A stretch of 64,000 bases of DNA from Shimia sp049116215 (GTDB lineage Bacteria > Pseudomonadota > Alphaproteobacteria > Rhodobacterales > Rhodobacteraceae): NCBI RefSeq assembly GCF_049116215.1, contig NZ_JAGDZB010000001.1, positions 434,001 to 498,000 on the forward strand. Direction: 5' to 3'. The position numbers were made by a program, and so were the translations under genes. The notes beneath the pieces were generated by a model, which made no database searches, was not told the DNA's origin, and saw nothing but the letters and a program-made list of their open reading frames with translations. Positions 50,110 to 58,363 of the stretch are shown here, one piece after another (within the stretch, counting starts at the first letter, position 1; every line of letters starts with the position of its first letter).

Positions 50110-52149
50110 CTACCTTCGCCCCTCGCGCAACCAGCCCATCAGGATGAACCCGGACGCCATAAGCAGCACAAGCCACCCCGGCAACAATGGCGCGCGCGCC
50201 ACATCCAGCGTCTCAAATGCCTCCCTCGGCGTCAGGCCAATCCAATTGCGACCCGCCGCCGGGCGCCCGTCACGCACATTGCGTACCCCCGGCACGCCGT
50301 CCTCCAACATCAACGCCCCGCCTCGCGTGGCTTCAAGCAAGGGAGCCAACGCCTCCGCGCTGGCAATTGTGGTCTCAAACTCCCGCGGTGCCGCGGGCCC
50401 CAGCCCCACCACGGTTTCCATGTCATCTTGGGCAAGGCGATAAAGCCCCATTTCCGGCCCTTCATAGGTGGTCTCAAAATGCCCCGGCGTGCCCTCTCGC
50501 ATCTCCAGCGTCACGGTCTCACCACTTGGCGTGGTGATAGTCAGCGGGCCAACAGCCTCTTCCAGACTGCGCCGCACAATCCGCAGCGTCTGACCTGTGG
50601 GCTCTGCCGAAAGCGCCTCTTCCTCAAGCTCAGGCTCACCCATCATCCAATGCGCCAAGCGCCGCAACAGCTCCAACTGCGGACCGCCGCCTTCATAGCC
50701 CCGTGCCCAAAGCCACGCATGATCCGAGGCCAACAGCGCCACGCGTCCCTCTTCCACTCGGTTGAGCACCAGCAAAGGTCGATCCTCGCTGCCGGTCATC
50801 AAGACATCGCCCGAGTCGGGCGTCACCTCGATCTGGCGCAGCCAGCGCCCCCAAGTCTCTTGATCCGGCAAGCCCGCCGTCACCGGATGGCGCGCGCCAA
50901 GATCAGAAACAGATGGCGCATAAGCCTCTTCAATCACCCGGGCGGTTGGGCTGGCGGGCAACACTTCGGCCAAAGGTGAGCGATAAATACTGTCTGCTGA
51001 AGCATAATCCGGTCCCGCGGCAACCAGTACGGCGCCGCCCTTGCGCACGTAATCCGCCACGTTCTCCAGATACAGAGACGGCAAAATCCCGCGCCGCTGA
51101 TAGCGGTCAAAGATGATCAGATCGAAATCTTCAACCTTCTCCAGAAATAACTCCCGCGTCGGAAAGGCAATCAACGACAACTCGCTCACCGGCACGCCGT
51201 CTTGCTTTTCCGGAGGCCTCAAAATGGTGAAATGCACCAAATCCACACTGGCGTCCGACTTCAGCAGGTTGCGCCAAGTCCGCCCGCCCGGATGCGGCTC
51301 ACCGGACACCAACAATACGCGCAACCGATCCCGAACCCCGTTAATCTGTACCAGCGCCGCATTGTTGCGATCGGTCAGTTCGCCCTCGGCCATCGGCACT
51401 GAGAACTGGATCACGTTGCGCCCGCCGTGGGAGAGCGTCACCGGCAGATCAATATCGCGATCCAAAGGTACAGAGAACCGCTGCGGATCGTCGCCGTCGA
51501 TGGAAATATCCACCTCCACACGGTCTGCATCGGTGGGTGCTGCGCCTGTGTCTTCAATCCGGAGGGTCAGCGTCACTGGCTCGCCCAGGATGGCAAAGGC
51601 AGGCGCATTCTTGATGCTCAACCGCCGATCCCAATCGCCGTTACGCCCGGATTGCAGCAAATGAAATGGCGCTGGCAGGTCGGGCGCGCGGTCCATGTCG
51701 TGCACCTGACCGTCACTCAGCGCAACAATGCCTGCGATACGCCCGCGCGGCTCCTGGGCCAAAGCTTCAGACAGCGCCGCCATCATCTCGGTGCCGCCGT
51801 CACCATCCGCGTCGCGTACATCAATCCGGCGCACTTCGGTGTTGTCCCGCGCGGCCAGCCGCGCCGCGAGCGCCGCAGCCGCCTCTTCGGTCTGTGCCTC
51901 GCGGTCACTCAGCCGCTGGCTGGCGGAGCCATCCACCAGCATCAGCACAATGTCACTCAACGGCGCGCGGTTCTCGGTCTGCAACACCGGCCCCGCCAAG
52001 GCCGCCAAAATCACCAATCCCGCCGCCCCGCGCCAGGCCCATCCAGCCAAACCTCGCCACAGCGCCACCGAAATGGCCAATGCACTCAGCACCGCCAAAA
52101 CCGCCAACAGCCACAGCGGCACAATCGGATCAAACACCACGCCCGTCAT
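50110..52149 (-). CDS. Membrane protein with VWA-like N-terminal region (fourth gene of MoxR operon)
   Basis: A 679-residue membrane protein. Hydrophobic helices lie at the N-terminus (about 10-30 and 38-56) and near the C-terminus (LLPGWLVLLMASGFILMGW). A degenerate MIDAS motif is seen in LMLVDGSASQRLS (Asp-x-Ser-x-Ser), and the middle (VLLVSGEPHPGGRTWRNLL, DLIIFDRYQRRGILPSLYLENVADYVRKGGAVLVAAGPD) resembles the glutamine amidotransferase class-I-like domains of BatA-type proteins. The start overlaps the preceding gene by ATGA. The C-terminal part is a beta-rich extracytoplasmic region. Function unknown, probably with MoxR and DUF58. Confidence 0.78.
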   Translation of the reverse strand: MTGVVFDPIVPLWLLAVLAVLSALAISVALWRGLAGWAWRGAAGLVILAALAGPVLQTENRAPLSDIVLMLVDGSASQRLSDREAQTEEAAAALAARLAARDNTEVRRIDVRDADGDGGTEMMAALSEALAQEPRGRIAGIVALSDGQVHDMDRAPDLPAPFHLLQSGRNGDWDRRLSIKNAPAFAILGEPVTLTLRIEDTGAAPTDADRVEVDISIDGDDPQRFSVPLDRDIDLPVTLSHGGRNVIQFSVPMAEGELTDRNNAALVQINGVRDRLRVLLVSGEPHPGGRTWRNLLKSDASVDLVHFTILRPPEKQDGVPVSELSLIAFPTRELFLEKVEDFDLIIFDRYQRRGILPSLYLENVADYVRKGGAVLVAAGPDYASADSIYRSPLAEVLPASPTARVIEEAYAPSVSDLGARHPVTAGLPDQETWGRWLRQIEVTPDSGDVLMTGSEDRPLLVLNRVEEGRVALLASDHAWLWARGYEGGGPQLELLRRLAHWMMGEPELEEEALSAEPTGQTLRIVRRSLEEAVGPLTITTPSGETVTLEMREGTPGHFETTYEGPEMGLYRLAQDDMETVVGLGPAAPREFETTIASAEALAPLLEATRGGALMLEDGVPGVRNVRDGRPAAGRNWIGLTPREAFETLDVARAPLLPGWLVLLMASGFILMGWLREGRR

Positions 52150-54896
52150 TGGCCCAACCGATCCAGCAACGCAGGCACATGCACCTGATCGCTTTTATAA
52201 TTCCCTGTCAGCACATGCATGATCAGGTTCACCCCAAACCGATAGGCCAGCTCGCGTTGCCGCTCTCCGGCCCGTCCACGTCCCACCGGGAACAAGGTGT
52301 TGCCACGTGTGTCCACCGCCCAGGCCGCGCCCCAGTCATTGCCGCCAATCACCACCGGCGTGACCCCGTCATTCAGATTGCGAAATGGCATGCCTTCAAT
52401 CTTTTCTGCATCCGCAGGGGCTGCCTCGACCCAGACATCGCGGCTCATGTAGCGGCCCGGAAAATCTTGCAGCAGGTAAAACGTGCGCGTCAGCACATGA
52501 TCTTCCGGCAGCGGATCGAGCGGCGGAATGTCCAATCCAGCGGCCAGTTTCTGCAACTTCCGCCCCGTTGGGCTGCTCGCCCCAAATCGCGCCACATCAC
52601 TGTCGCGCGTGTCAAACAGGATCATGCCGCCACTGCGCAGATAGGCGTTGAGCTTTGCATAAGCCTCCCGCGATGGGCTTGGTTGGTCCGGTGTGATGGG
52701 CCAATACAAAAACGGATAAAACGCCAACTCGTCCATCTCCAGATCCACCGTCACCGGATCTGCAGGCTCCACCGATGTGCGGAAATAGAGCACATTGCTC
52801 AACCCGCGCAGCCCCGCCAGCGCGATGTCGTCCACCTCGCGATTGCCCGTGCGCACATGGCCCAGAACCACCTCCTGCGCGGCTGCCGCAGTCACGGCGC
52901 TCTCTTGTGCATAACCATCCGTGGCAGGCAGCATCAACGCCAAGGCAACAACCGCCACCCGCGCGCCCCAAAGCCGCCCGGACACAAACAAGGACGCCAG
53001 CACATCCAGCGCCAAAATCACCAAAGCCGCCGCAAGGAAATAACCCGACAAATCTGTCGTGACTGCACCGCGCAGCCCTTCCACCGGCACCGTCACCGGC
53101 CACGTCGCAGGCGCCAACTCCGTGTCAGGCGCCAACACATGCAAGGCCAAAACCTTTTCCCCATCACGATACAATCCAGGCCGCAGCTCTGGTCCGACAC
53201 GCCCTTCGGCCAAGGCCTCTCCGGCCACACCCGGCAAGGTCTGCGCATCTTCCAACCTACCAAATCCATCGAGCACTTTCAGCGGTTGCCAAGTGGTGCC
53301 CGCCAAGCGCGCCTCGGCTTCTTCCCCCACAGCGCTCAGCACCGCCAGACGGTCCAGCATCTGCACAAACAGGCCCGACAAGGGCAACCCTGACCACTCC
53401 GCATTAGCGGTCACATGCACCAGCACCACCTGCCCCTGTCCCACAGCCTTGCGCGTCACCAGCGGCGTGCCATCGCTCAGGCTGGCAATCACCCGCTCCG
53501 CCAAAGTTGGATCCGGCTGCGCCATAACCTGCGCCGTCACAGTCACCTCATCGGGCACCGGCAGGCCATAAAACGGGCTCTCCACATCAAATGGCGCGAG
53601 TGACTTGGGCTCGCCCCAACTCATCGCGCCGCCCACACTCCTGCCACCCGCGCGCAGGCGCACCGGCAACAGCGGGTCTTCTTCGGTGCGGCTGATCTCA
53701 CTCGCCGCCAAACGCGGCCCGGCAAAGCGCAGCAGCAAGCCGCCGTTTTCCAGCCACTCAATCATCGCCGCTGTCTCGCCTTCGGACAAAACCGCCACAT
53801 CGGCCAAAACAATCACATCCGGATTTGCGGGCAAAATGTCACTCAACGCGCCTTCAATCACATCCGCCGTCGGCACCAAGGCCTGCCGCAAATAATGCAA
53901 CGGCGACAACAATTGCAGCCCCTCGCGGTCTTCCCGCCCGGCAATCAGCGCCACCTCGCGCCGCCGCAGGCTGTCATCACTGAGCGCCACAGTGCCCGCT
54001 GATCGTACACCAGCAATCTCAAACCGCGTCAGCCGCGCGCGCAGCTCGCTTGGCAAAACAAGCGCGTTTTCACTGGACTGCGCGCCTTCTTCAAACCCCA
54101 GCGGCAGGCTCGCCAAAACCTGCTCCGTGCCGCCCGGATCGGTGCCAATCGCAAGCGCTGTGACCTCTTGAGCAATCGCCACTTCACTGCGCTGCGCCGT
54201 CATCATAAGCTTGCCATCCTCATAGGTTGGCGGCATCAACGCCATCGCGCCACGCCCGGTCTGCACCACGCGCACAGCGCCCTTGCCCTGTAACGCTGCC
54301 AGCAAATCCTCGCGACCTTCTCGCGCCACGCCGTCCGACAGCCACACCGTGTCAAACTCGTCAGCAGCCGCCAACGTCTCAGCAAACGCAGCCATCGCTG
54401 CTTCGTCTGCTGCCCAAGCCATCGGCACAACGCCCGCCATTCGCGACTTCCACGCATCCGCCTGTAAAAACAACAGCGGTTCCGGCGCGCTCAACCGCTG
54501 CACCGCCGCCACGCGCCCATCCCGCGCCGCCTCATCAAGCAGCGCCGTGACCATATCACGCCGCGCGTCCCAATCTGGCGCCGAGGCCCAGCTGCCATCC
54601 ATCAGGATCAACAGCGGCCCGCTGCCCGCCTCGCGGGTTTGTGGGTTCAGCACCGGCCCCGCAAGCCCCACGATCACCGCCGCCACCGCCAGCATCCGCA
54701 GCAACAACAGCCACCACGGCGTGCGATCCGTGACCGTGTCCTCGTCGCTCAGCCCAAGCAACAGCACCACGCCGGGAAACCGCCGCCGGATCGGCGCAGG
54801 CGGAATCGCCCGCAAAATCAACCACAGCACCGGCAGCGCGATCAGCGCCGCCAGCACCCAAGGCGCGGTAAATCCTATCGGCAAGCCAAAGATCAT
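52146..54896 (-). CDS. DUF4159/BatA-like membrane protein
   Basis: A 916-residue membrane protein. An N-terminal BatA-type anchor region (IGFTAPWVLAALIALPVLWLILRAIPPAPIRRRFPGV) is followed by a second hydrophobic helix and a VWA-like domain with LLILMDGSWASAPDWDARRD in the MIDAS position. A further hydrophobic helix (GYFLAAALVILALDVLASLFV) comes near residue 625, and a DUF4159 domain is at the C-terminus (YWPITPDQPSPSREAYAKLNAYLRSGGMILFDTRDSD, YMSRDVWVEA). ATG 54896 overlaps the DUF58 stop by ATGA. Longer in-frame starts exist but read into DUF58. Confidence 0.8.
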   Translation of the reverse strand: MIFGLPIGFTAPWVLAALIALPVLWLILRAIPPAPIRRRFPGVVLLLGLSDEDTVTDRTPWWLLLLRMLAVAAVIVGLAGPVLNPQTREAGSGPLLILMDGSWASAPDWDARRDMVTALLDEAARDGRVAAVQRLSAPEPLLFLQADAWKSRMAGVVPMAWAADEAAMAAFAETLAAADEFDTVWLSDGVAREGREDLLAALQGKGAVRVVQTGRGAMALMPPTYEDGKLMMTAQRSEVAIAQEVTALAIGTDPGGTEQVLASLPLGFEEGAQSSENALVLPSELRARLTRFEIAGVRSAGTVALSDDSLRRREVALIAGREDREGLQLLSPLHYLRQALVPTADVIEGALSDILPANPDVIVLADVAVLSEGETAAMIEWLENGGLLLRFAGPRLAASEISRTEEDPLLPVRLRAGGRSVGGAMSWGEPKSLAPFDVESPFYGLPVPDEVTVTAQVMAQPDPTLAERVIASLSDGTPLVTRKAVGQGQVVLVHVTANAEWSGLPLSGLFVQMLDRLAVLSAVGEEAEARLAGTTWQPLKVLDGFGRLEDAQTLPGVAGEALAEGRVGPELRPGLYRDGEKVLALHVLAPDTELAPATWPVTVPVEGLRGAVTTDLSGYFLAAALVILALDVLASLFVSGRLWGARVAVVALALMLPATDGYAQESAVTAAAAQEVVLGHVRTGNREVDDIALAGLRGLSNVLYFRTSVEPADPVTVDLEMDELAFYPFLYWPITPDQPSPSREAYAKLNAYLRSGGMILFDTRDSDVARFGASSPTGRKLQKLAAGLDIPPLDPLPEDHVLTRTFYLLQDFPGRYMSRDVWVEAAPADAEKIEGMPFRNLNDGVTPVVIGGNDWGAAWAVDTRGNTLFPVGRGRAGERQRELAYRFGVNLIMHVLTGNYKSDQVHVPALLDRLGQ

Positions 54897-55777
54897 CCGC
54901 GCCGCTCCAATGCCCGATGCAACCACAACAGCGCCGCCTGCGCGGGCTGACCCGTGCTGTGATAGCCATAGAGCCACCCCGTTGCACGACACAGGTCTTT
55001 CAAAGCCGCCTGCCGCTCCGCCAACCGCTCCAGATACCGCAGACGCAGATCATCCGCTTTCTTGGTGTCGTGGCTCAAACTGCCACCCATGCTTTCAAAA
55101 ATCGCCCGGCCCTTGTAGGGAAAATCCTCTTCTGCTGGGTCCAGCACCTGCAAACAGGCCCCAACAACACCGCGATCTGCCGCCTTGGTCAGTGCCACCT
55201 GCACTGCGTCAAAGTCGCCCATGAAATCAGAGATAAACACCGCCCGCGCATGCGGCAGCATGGCCCGCGATTCTGGCGTGCCATAGTCCGGTATCTCGCC
55301 GTCTGCGTCATCGCGCAAAAACACTTCGGCCAACCGCATGATCTGCAACTCACCCCGCCGTGGCGGCAGCTCGGTCCCAGTCAACCCAACCCGTTCGCCG
55401 CTGCGAATGAGCAAGATCGCCAGCGCCAAGGCCAACAACCGCGCGCGATCTGCTTTCTGCGGCGTGTCTTTGTCGCTGGCAAACAGCATTGACGGGGCCG
55501 TATCGACCCACATCATCACCGATTGCGCCACCTGCCATTCGCGTTGCCGCACAAATTGCGCGTCCGATTTGGCCGACCGCCGCCAATCAATGTGGCGCAA
55601 ACTATCGCCAGGCTGCACCGGCCGGTATTGCCAGAAATCATCACCCATGCCTGCGCGTCGCCGGCCGTGCTCGCCAAGCAGCACTGTGCCTGCCAAATGC
55701 TCCGCATGCGCCAAAAGCGGCGGCAGGCTGGCGGCCTCCGCTTCAGCCTGACTGCGCAGATAGGGCGCTGCACTCAC
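54893..55777 (-). CDS. DUF58 domain-containing protein
   Basis: A 294-residue protein of the DUF58 family, with the signature RPVQPGDSLRHIDWRRSAKSDAQFV around the conserved D-x-x-R-x-x-W-R motif and the VWA-like DTAPSMLF, RSGERVGLTG and FISDFMGDF. DUF58 proteins accompany MoxR ATPases. The start overlaps the MoxR stop by ATGA and the stop overlaps the next start likewise, so translation is tightly coupled. Confidence 0.92.
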   Translation of the reverse strand: MSAAPYLRSQAEAEAASLPPLLAHAEHLAGTVLLGEHGRRRAGMGDDFWQYRPVQPGDSLRHIDWRRSAKSDAQFVRQREWQVAQSVMMWVDTAPSMLFASDKDTPQKADRARLLALALAILLIRSGERVGLTGTELPPRRGELQIMRLAEVFLRDDADGEIPDYGTPESRAMLPHARAVFISDFMGDFDAVQVALTKAADRGVVGACLQVLDPAEEDFPYKGRAIFESMGGSLSHDTKKADDLRLRYLERLAERQAALKDLCRATGWLYGYHSTGQPAQAALLWLHRALERRG

Positions 55778-56781
55778 GCGGCGGCTCCCACTTTGTCAAA
55801 CTGCGCCACCGTTTCCGCAATCAGCCCTGCAAGGTTCTCGCCCCGCGCCCGCGCCGCAAAAGTCAGCGCCATCCGGTGGCTCAATACTGGCGCCGCCATA
55901 TCCATCACATCCTGCGCATTGGGCGCGAGCCGCCCGTGCAGTAACGCCTGTGCCCGCACCGTCATCATCAGAGCCTGCGCTGCCCGTGGGCCCGGCCCCC
56001 AGGCCACGTTCTCGCGCACCGCCTCGGTGGCGGTCTCATCATCCGGGCGGCAGGCCCGCACCAGATCCAGGATCAACTCCATCACGCTTTCGCCCACTGG
56101 CATCCGCCGCAACAACGTTTGAGCCGCGATCAACTCTTCTGCGGTGAACACCGTATGCGCCTCTTCCTCTTCGACGCCAGTCGTGGCCAAGAGAATATCA
56201 CGCTCCGTGTCGCGATCCGGATAGGGCACATCAATTTGCACCAAAAAACGGTCCAGCTGCGCTTCCGGCAACGGATAGGTGCCTTCCTGTTCAATTGGGT
56301 TTTGCGTCGCCAACACATGAAACGGTGCATCAAGCGGGCGATCCGCCCCGGCCACGGTCACCTGCTTCTCCTGCATCGCCTGCAACAACGCGGATTGCGT
56401 CCGCGGACTGGCGCGGTTGATTTCATCGGCCATCAAAAGCTGACAGAAAATCGGTCCCGGCACGAATCGAAACTCCCGCGTTCCGCCTTTGCCTTTCTCC
56501 AGAACCTCGGAGCCAAGAATGTCAGCGGGCATCAAATCCGGCGTAAACTGCACGCGATTGCCATTAAGCCCCATCACAGTTGAAAGCGCATCCACAAGCC
56601 GCGTTTTGCCCAAGCCCGGCAGACCAATCAACAGCGCATGTCCTCCACAGAGCAAGGCCGAAAGCGTCAGGTCAACCACCTGGTCCTGACCGATAAAACG
56701 TTTGCTGATCGCCGCCTTGGCCGCCGCCAATTTGCCGCCCAGCTCTTCGATCTCTGCGACAAGGTTCTCTGCGTCTGCCAT
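55774..56781 (-). CDS. MoxR family AAA+ ATPase
   Basis: A 335-residue chaperone-type ATPase. Walker A GLPGLGKTR, Walker B LLMADEINRASPRTQSALLQAM, the ATQNPIEQEGTYPLPEAQLDRF sensor-1 stretch and the C-terminal AAA lid are present. MoxR proteins help mature or activate extracytoplasmic VWA-domain partners. It is first in a four-gene operon (MoxR, DUF58, DUF4159/BatA-like, GATase/VWA-like) with ATGA overlaps between each pair. It is divergent from the DUF1285 gene. Confidence 0.94.
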   Translation of the reverse strand: MADAENLVAEIEELGGKLAAAKAAISKRFIGQDQVVDLTLSALLCGGHALLIGLPGLGKTRLVDALSTVMGLNGNRVQFTPDLMPADILGSEVLEKGKGGTREFRFVPGPIFCQLLMADEINRASPRTQSALLQAMQEKQVTVAGADRPLDAPFHVLATQNPIEQEGTYPLPEAQLDRFLVQIDVPYPDRDTERDILLATTGVEEEEAHTVFTAEELIAAQTLLRRMPVGESVMELILDLVRACRPDDETATEAVRENVAWGPGPRAAQALMMTVRAQALLHGRLAPNAQDVMDMAAPVLSHRMALTFAARARGENLAGLIAETVAQFDKVGAAA

Positions 56782-56836
56782 ACGTTGTCTCCCGTTACTC
56801 TACCTGCTTACGTTGACAGTAACGCGCTCAGATGAA

Positions 56837-57439
56837 ATGGCAAAAGCAATGAGGGAACAATTTCCTGTGAAAGTGAACGCAGACACCATCGCCGCCTCCG
56901 CAACTGCCGCCGTGAAAGCGCGCGGCCCGGCGCCCGTGCACCTGTGGAATCCGCCACATTGCGGCGATCTGGACATGCGCATCGCCCGTGACGGCACGTG
57001 GTTTTACGAAGGCAGCCCGATCAATCGCCCCGCCATGGTGAAGATGTTCTCCAACATCCTGCGCAAGGATGGCGACGACTACGTGCTGGTCACTCCGGTC
57101 GAAAAAGTTGGCATCACGGTTGAGGACGCGCCGTTTATCACCGAAGATTTTGAGGTAACCGGCGAAGGTGACACCCAAGTTCTGACGTTTGAAACCCAAG
57201 TGGGCGACTTCACCACCGCCGGACCGGACGCTCCCATTCGCGTAGATATCGACCCAGACACAGATGAACCGGCGCCCTATGTGACCGTCCGCACCAACCT
57301 CGAAGCGCGCATCACCCGCAAGGCGTTTTATCGCCTTGTGGAACTCGGCACCCACCAGGACGTCAAGGGCCAAAGCATGTTTGGCGTGATGTCTTCCGGC
57401 GTGTTTTTCCCCTTCCTGCCATCAGAGGCGTTGGACTAA
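56837..57439 (+). CDS. DUF1285 domain-containing protein
   Basis: A 200-residue protein with a DUF1285 fold: APVHLWNPPHCGDLDMRIARDGTWFYEGSPINRPAMVKMFSNILRKDGDDYVLVTPVEKVGI, then ARITRKAFYRLVELG near the end. The family is found near MoxR blocks in alphaproteobacteria, but function is unknown. ATG 56837 is a plausible start; ATG 56849 is the alternative. The ribosome binding site is poor. It is divergent from the MoxR operon, with 55 bases between starts. Confidence 0.85.
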   Translation: MAKAMREQFPVKVNADTIAASATAAVKARGPAPVHLWNPPHCGDLDMRIARDGTWFYEGSPINRPAMVKMFSNILRKDGDDYVLVTPVEKVGITVEDAPFITEDFEVTGEGDTQVLTFETQVGDFTTAGPDAPIRVDIDPDTDEPAPYVTVRTNLEARITRKAFYRLVELGTHQDVKGQSMFGVMSSGVFFPFLPSEALD

Positions 57440-57531
57440 AGCGAACTTCCGCCAAACCGTTCAAACTTGCGGAATTTCGGACTGTTTTCACACTGGCAAA
57501 GCTGGAATAACCCTCGTCAGAGGAGAGCCCC

Positions 57532-58284
57532 ATGCCCAAATTTGCCGCCAACCTGACAATGTTGTTTGCCGAATTTCCGGAGTTGGACCGCTACGAGGCC
57601 GCCGCCGAGGCAGGCTTTGAGGCGGTGGAAATCCTCTTTCCCTACGAAACTCCCGCGCCGGAAACACAGCGGGCTTTGCTGCGCAACGGCCTGTCGCTGG
57701 AGCTGATCAACTGCCCGCCGCCCAACTACACCGGTGGCGACCGCGGCTTTGCCGCTGTGCCCGGTTTGGAAGACCGTTTTCAACGCGATTTCCGCCGCAC
57801 CCTGCGCTATGCCGACATGCTGCGCGCCCGGATCGTGCACATTATGGCCGGGGCGGCCTCTGGTGATGAGGCCCGCGCCACCTTTGTACAAAACCTCAAA
57901 TGGGCCTGCGCCTTTGCCCCGAAACAGCAACTCACAATTGAGCCGATCAACGACGTCGATATGCCGGGATATTTCCTGAATAGCTTTGACCTCGCCGCCG
58001 AGATTCTGGACGAGGTCAACGCCCCCAATCTGGCGCTGCAGTTTGACACCTATCACGCCCATAAAATCCACGGCGATGTGCTGGATTGCTGGGACAAACA
58101 CAAAGACCGCGTGCGCCATATCCAGATCGGCGGCCTGCCGGACCGCAACGAACCGGTGAAGTCGAAACACTTCGACTACCCCGCGTTCTTCGAGATGCTG
58201 GACGAAAGCGGCTACAGTGGCGCCGTCAGCGCCGAATACAATCCGGCCAAGCGCACCGAACAAGGCTTGGGCTGGCTGAGTTAA
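57532..58284 (+). CDS. Hydroxypyruvate isomerase family TIM-barrel enzyme
   Basis: A 250-residue TIM-barrel isomerase (hydroxypyruvate to tartronate semialdehyde). Family marks are KFAANLTMLFAEFPELDRYEAAAEAGFEAVEILFPYE, LELINCPP, LEPINDVDMPGYFL, LQFDTYHAHKIHGDVL and IGGLPDRNEPV. Glu residues in the IEPIND and SAEY segments are the metal/acid-base pair. GGAG lies 11 bases upstream of the ATG. Related xylose-isomerase-like functions are possible. Confidence 0.88.
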   Translation: MPKFAANLTMLFAEFPELDRYEAAAEAGFEAVEILFPYETPAPETQRALLRNGLSLELINCPPPNYTGGDRGFAAVPGLEDRFQRDFRRTLRYADMLRARIVHIMAGAASGDEARATFVQNLKWACAFAPKQQLTIEPINDVDMPGYFLNSFDLAAEILDEVNAPNLALQFDTYHAHKIHGDVLDCWDKHKDRVRHIQIGGLPDRNEPVKSKHFDYPAFFEMLDESGYSGAVSAEYNPAKRTEQGLGWLS

Positions 58285-58289
58285 GCTGT

Positions 58290-58346
58290 CTTGGGCGCCG
58301 CGCCACCCGCAAGGGCAGCGCAGTGGATATTTTTGGTCAAATGAAG
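58290..58346 (+). repeat. Intergenic hairpin repeat, copy B
   Basis: A GC-rich hairpin stretch (GGGCGCCGCGCC...GGGCAGCGC) is followed by GTGGATATTTTTGGTCAAATGAAG (58323-58346). The ATATTT core and GAAG end match copies A (45885-45939) and C (61244-61303). It lies between the convergent isomerase and polA genes and may help termination. Confidence 0.6.
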
Positions 58347-58363
58347 CGAGGCAATGGCGCGCC

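Noticed and set aside
54639..54950. Open frames rich in Arg/Pro/His opposite the large membrane-protein genes
   Set aside because: They are antisense to real genes and show the low-complexity composition expected from high-GC shadows.
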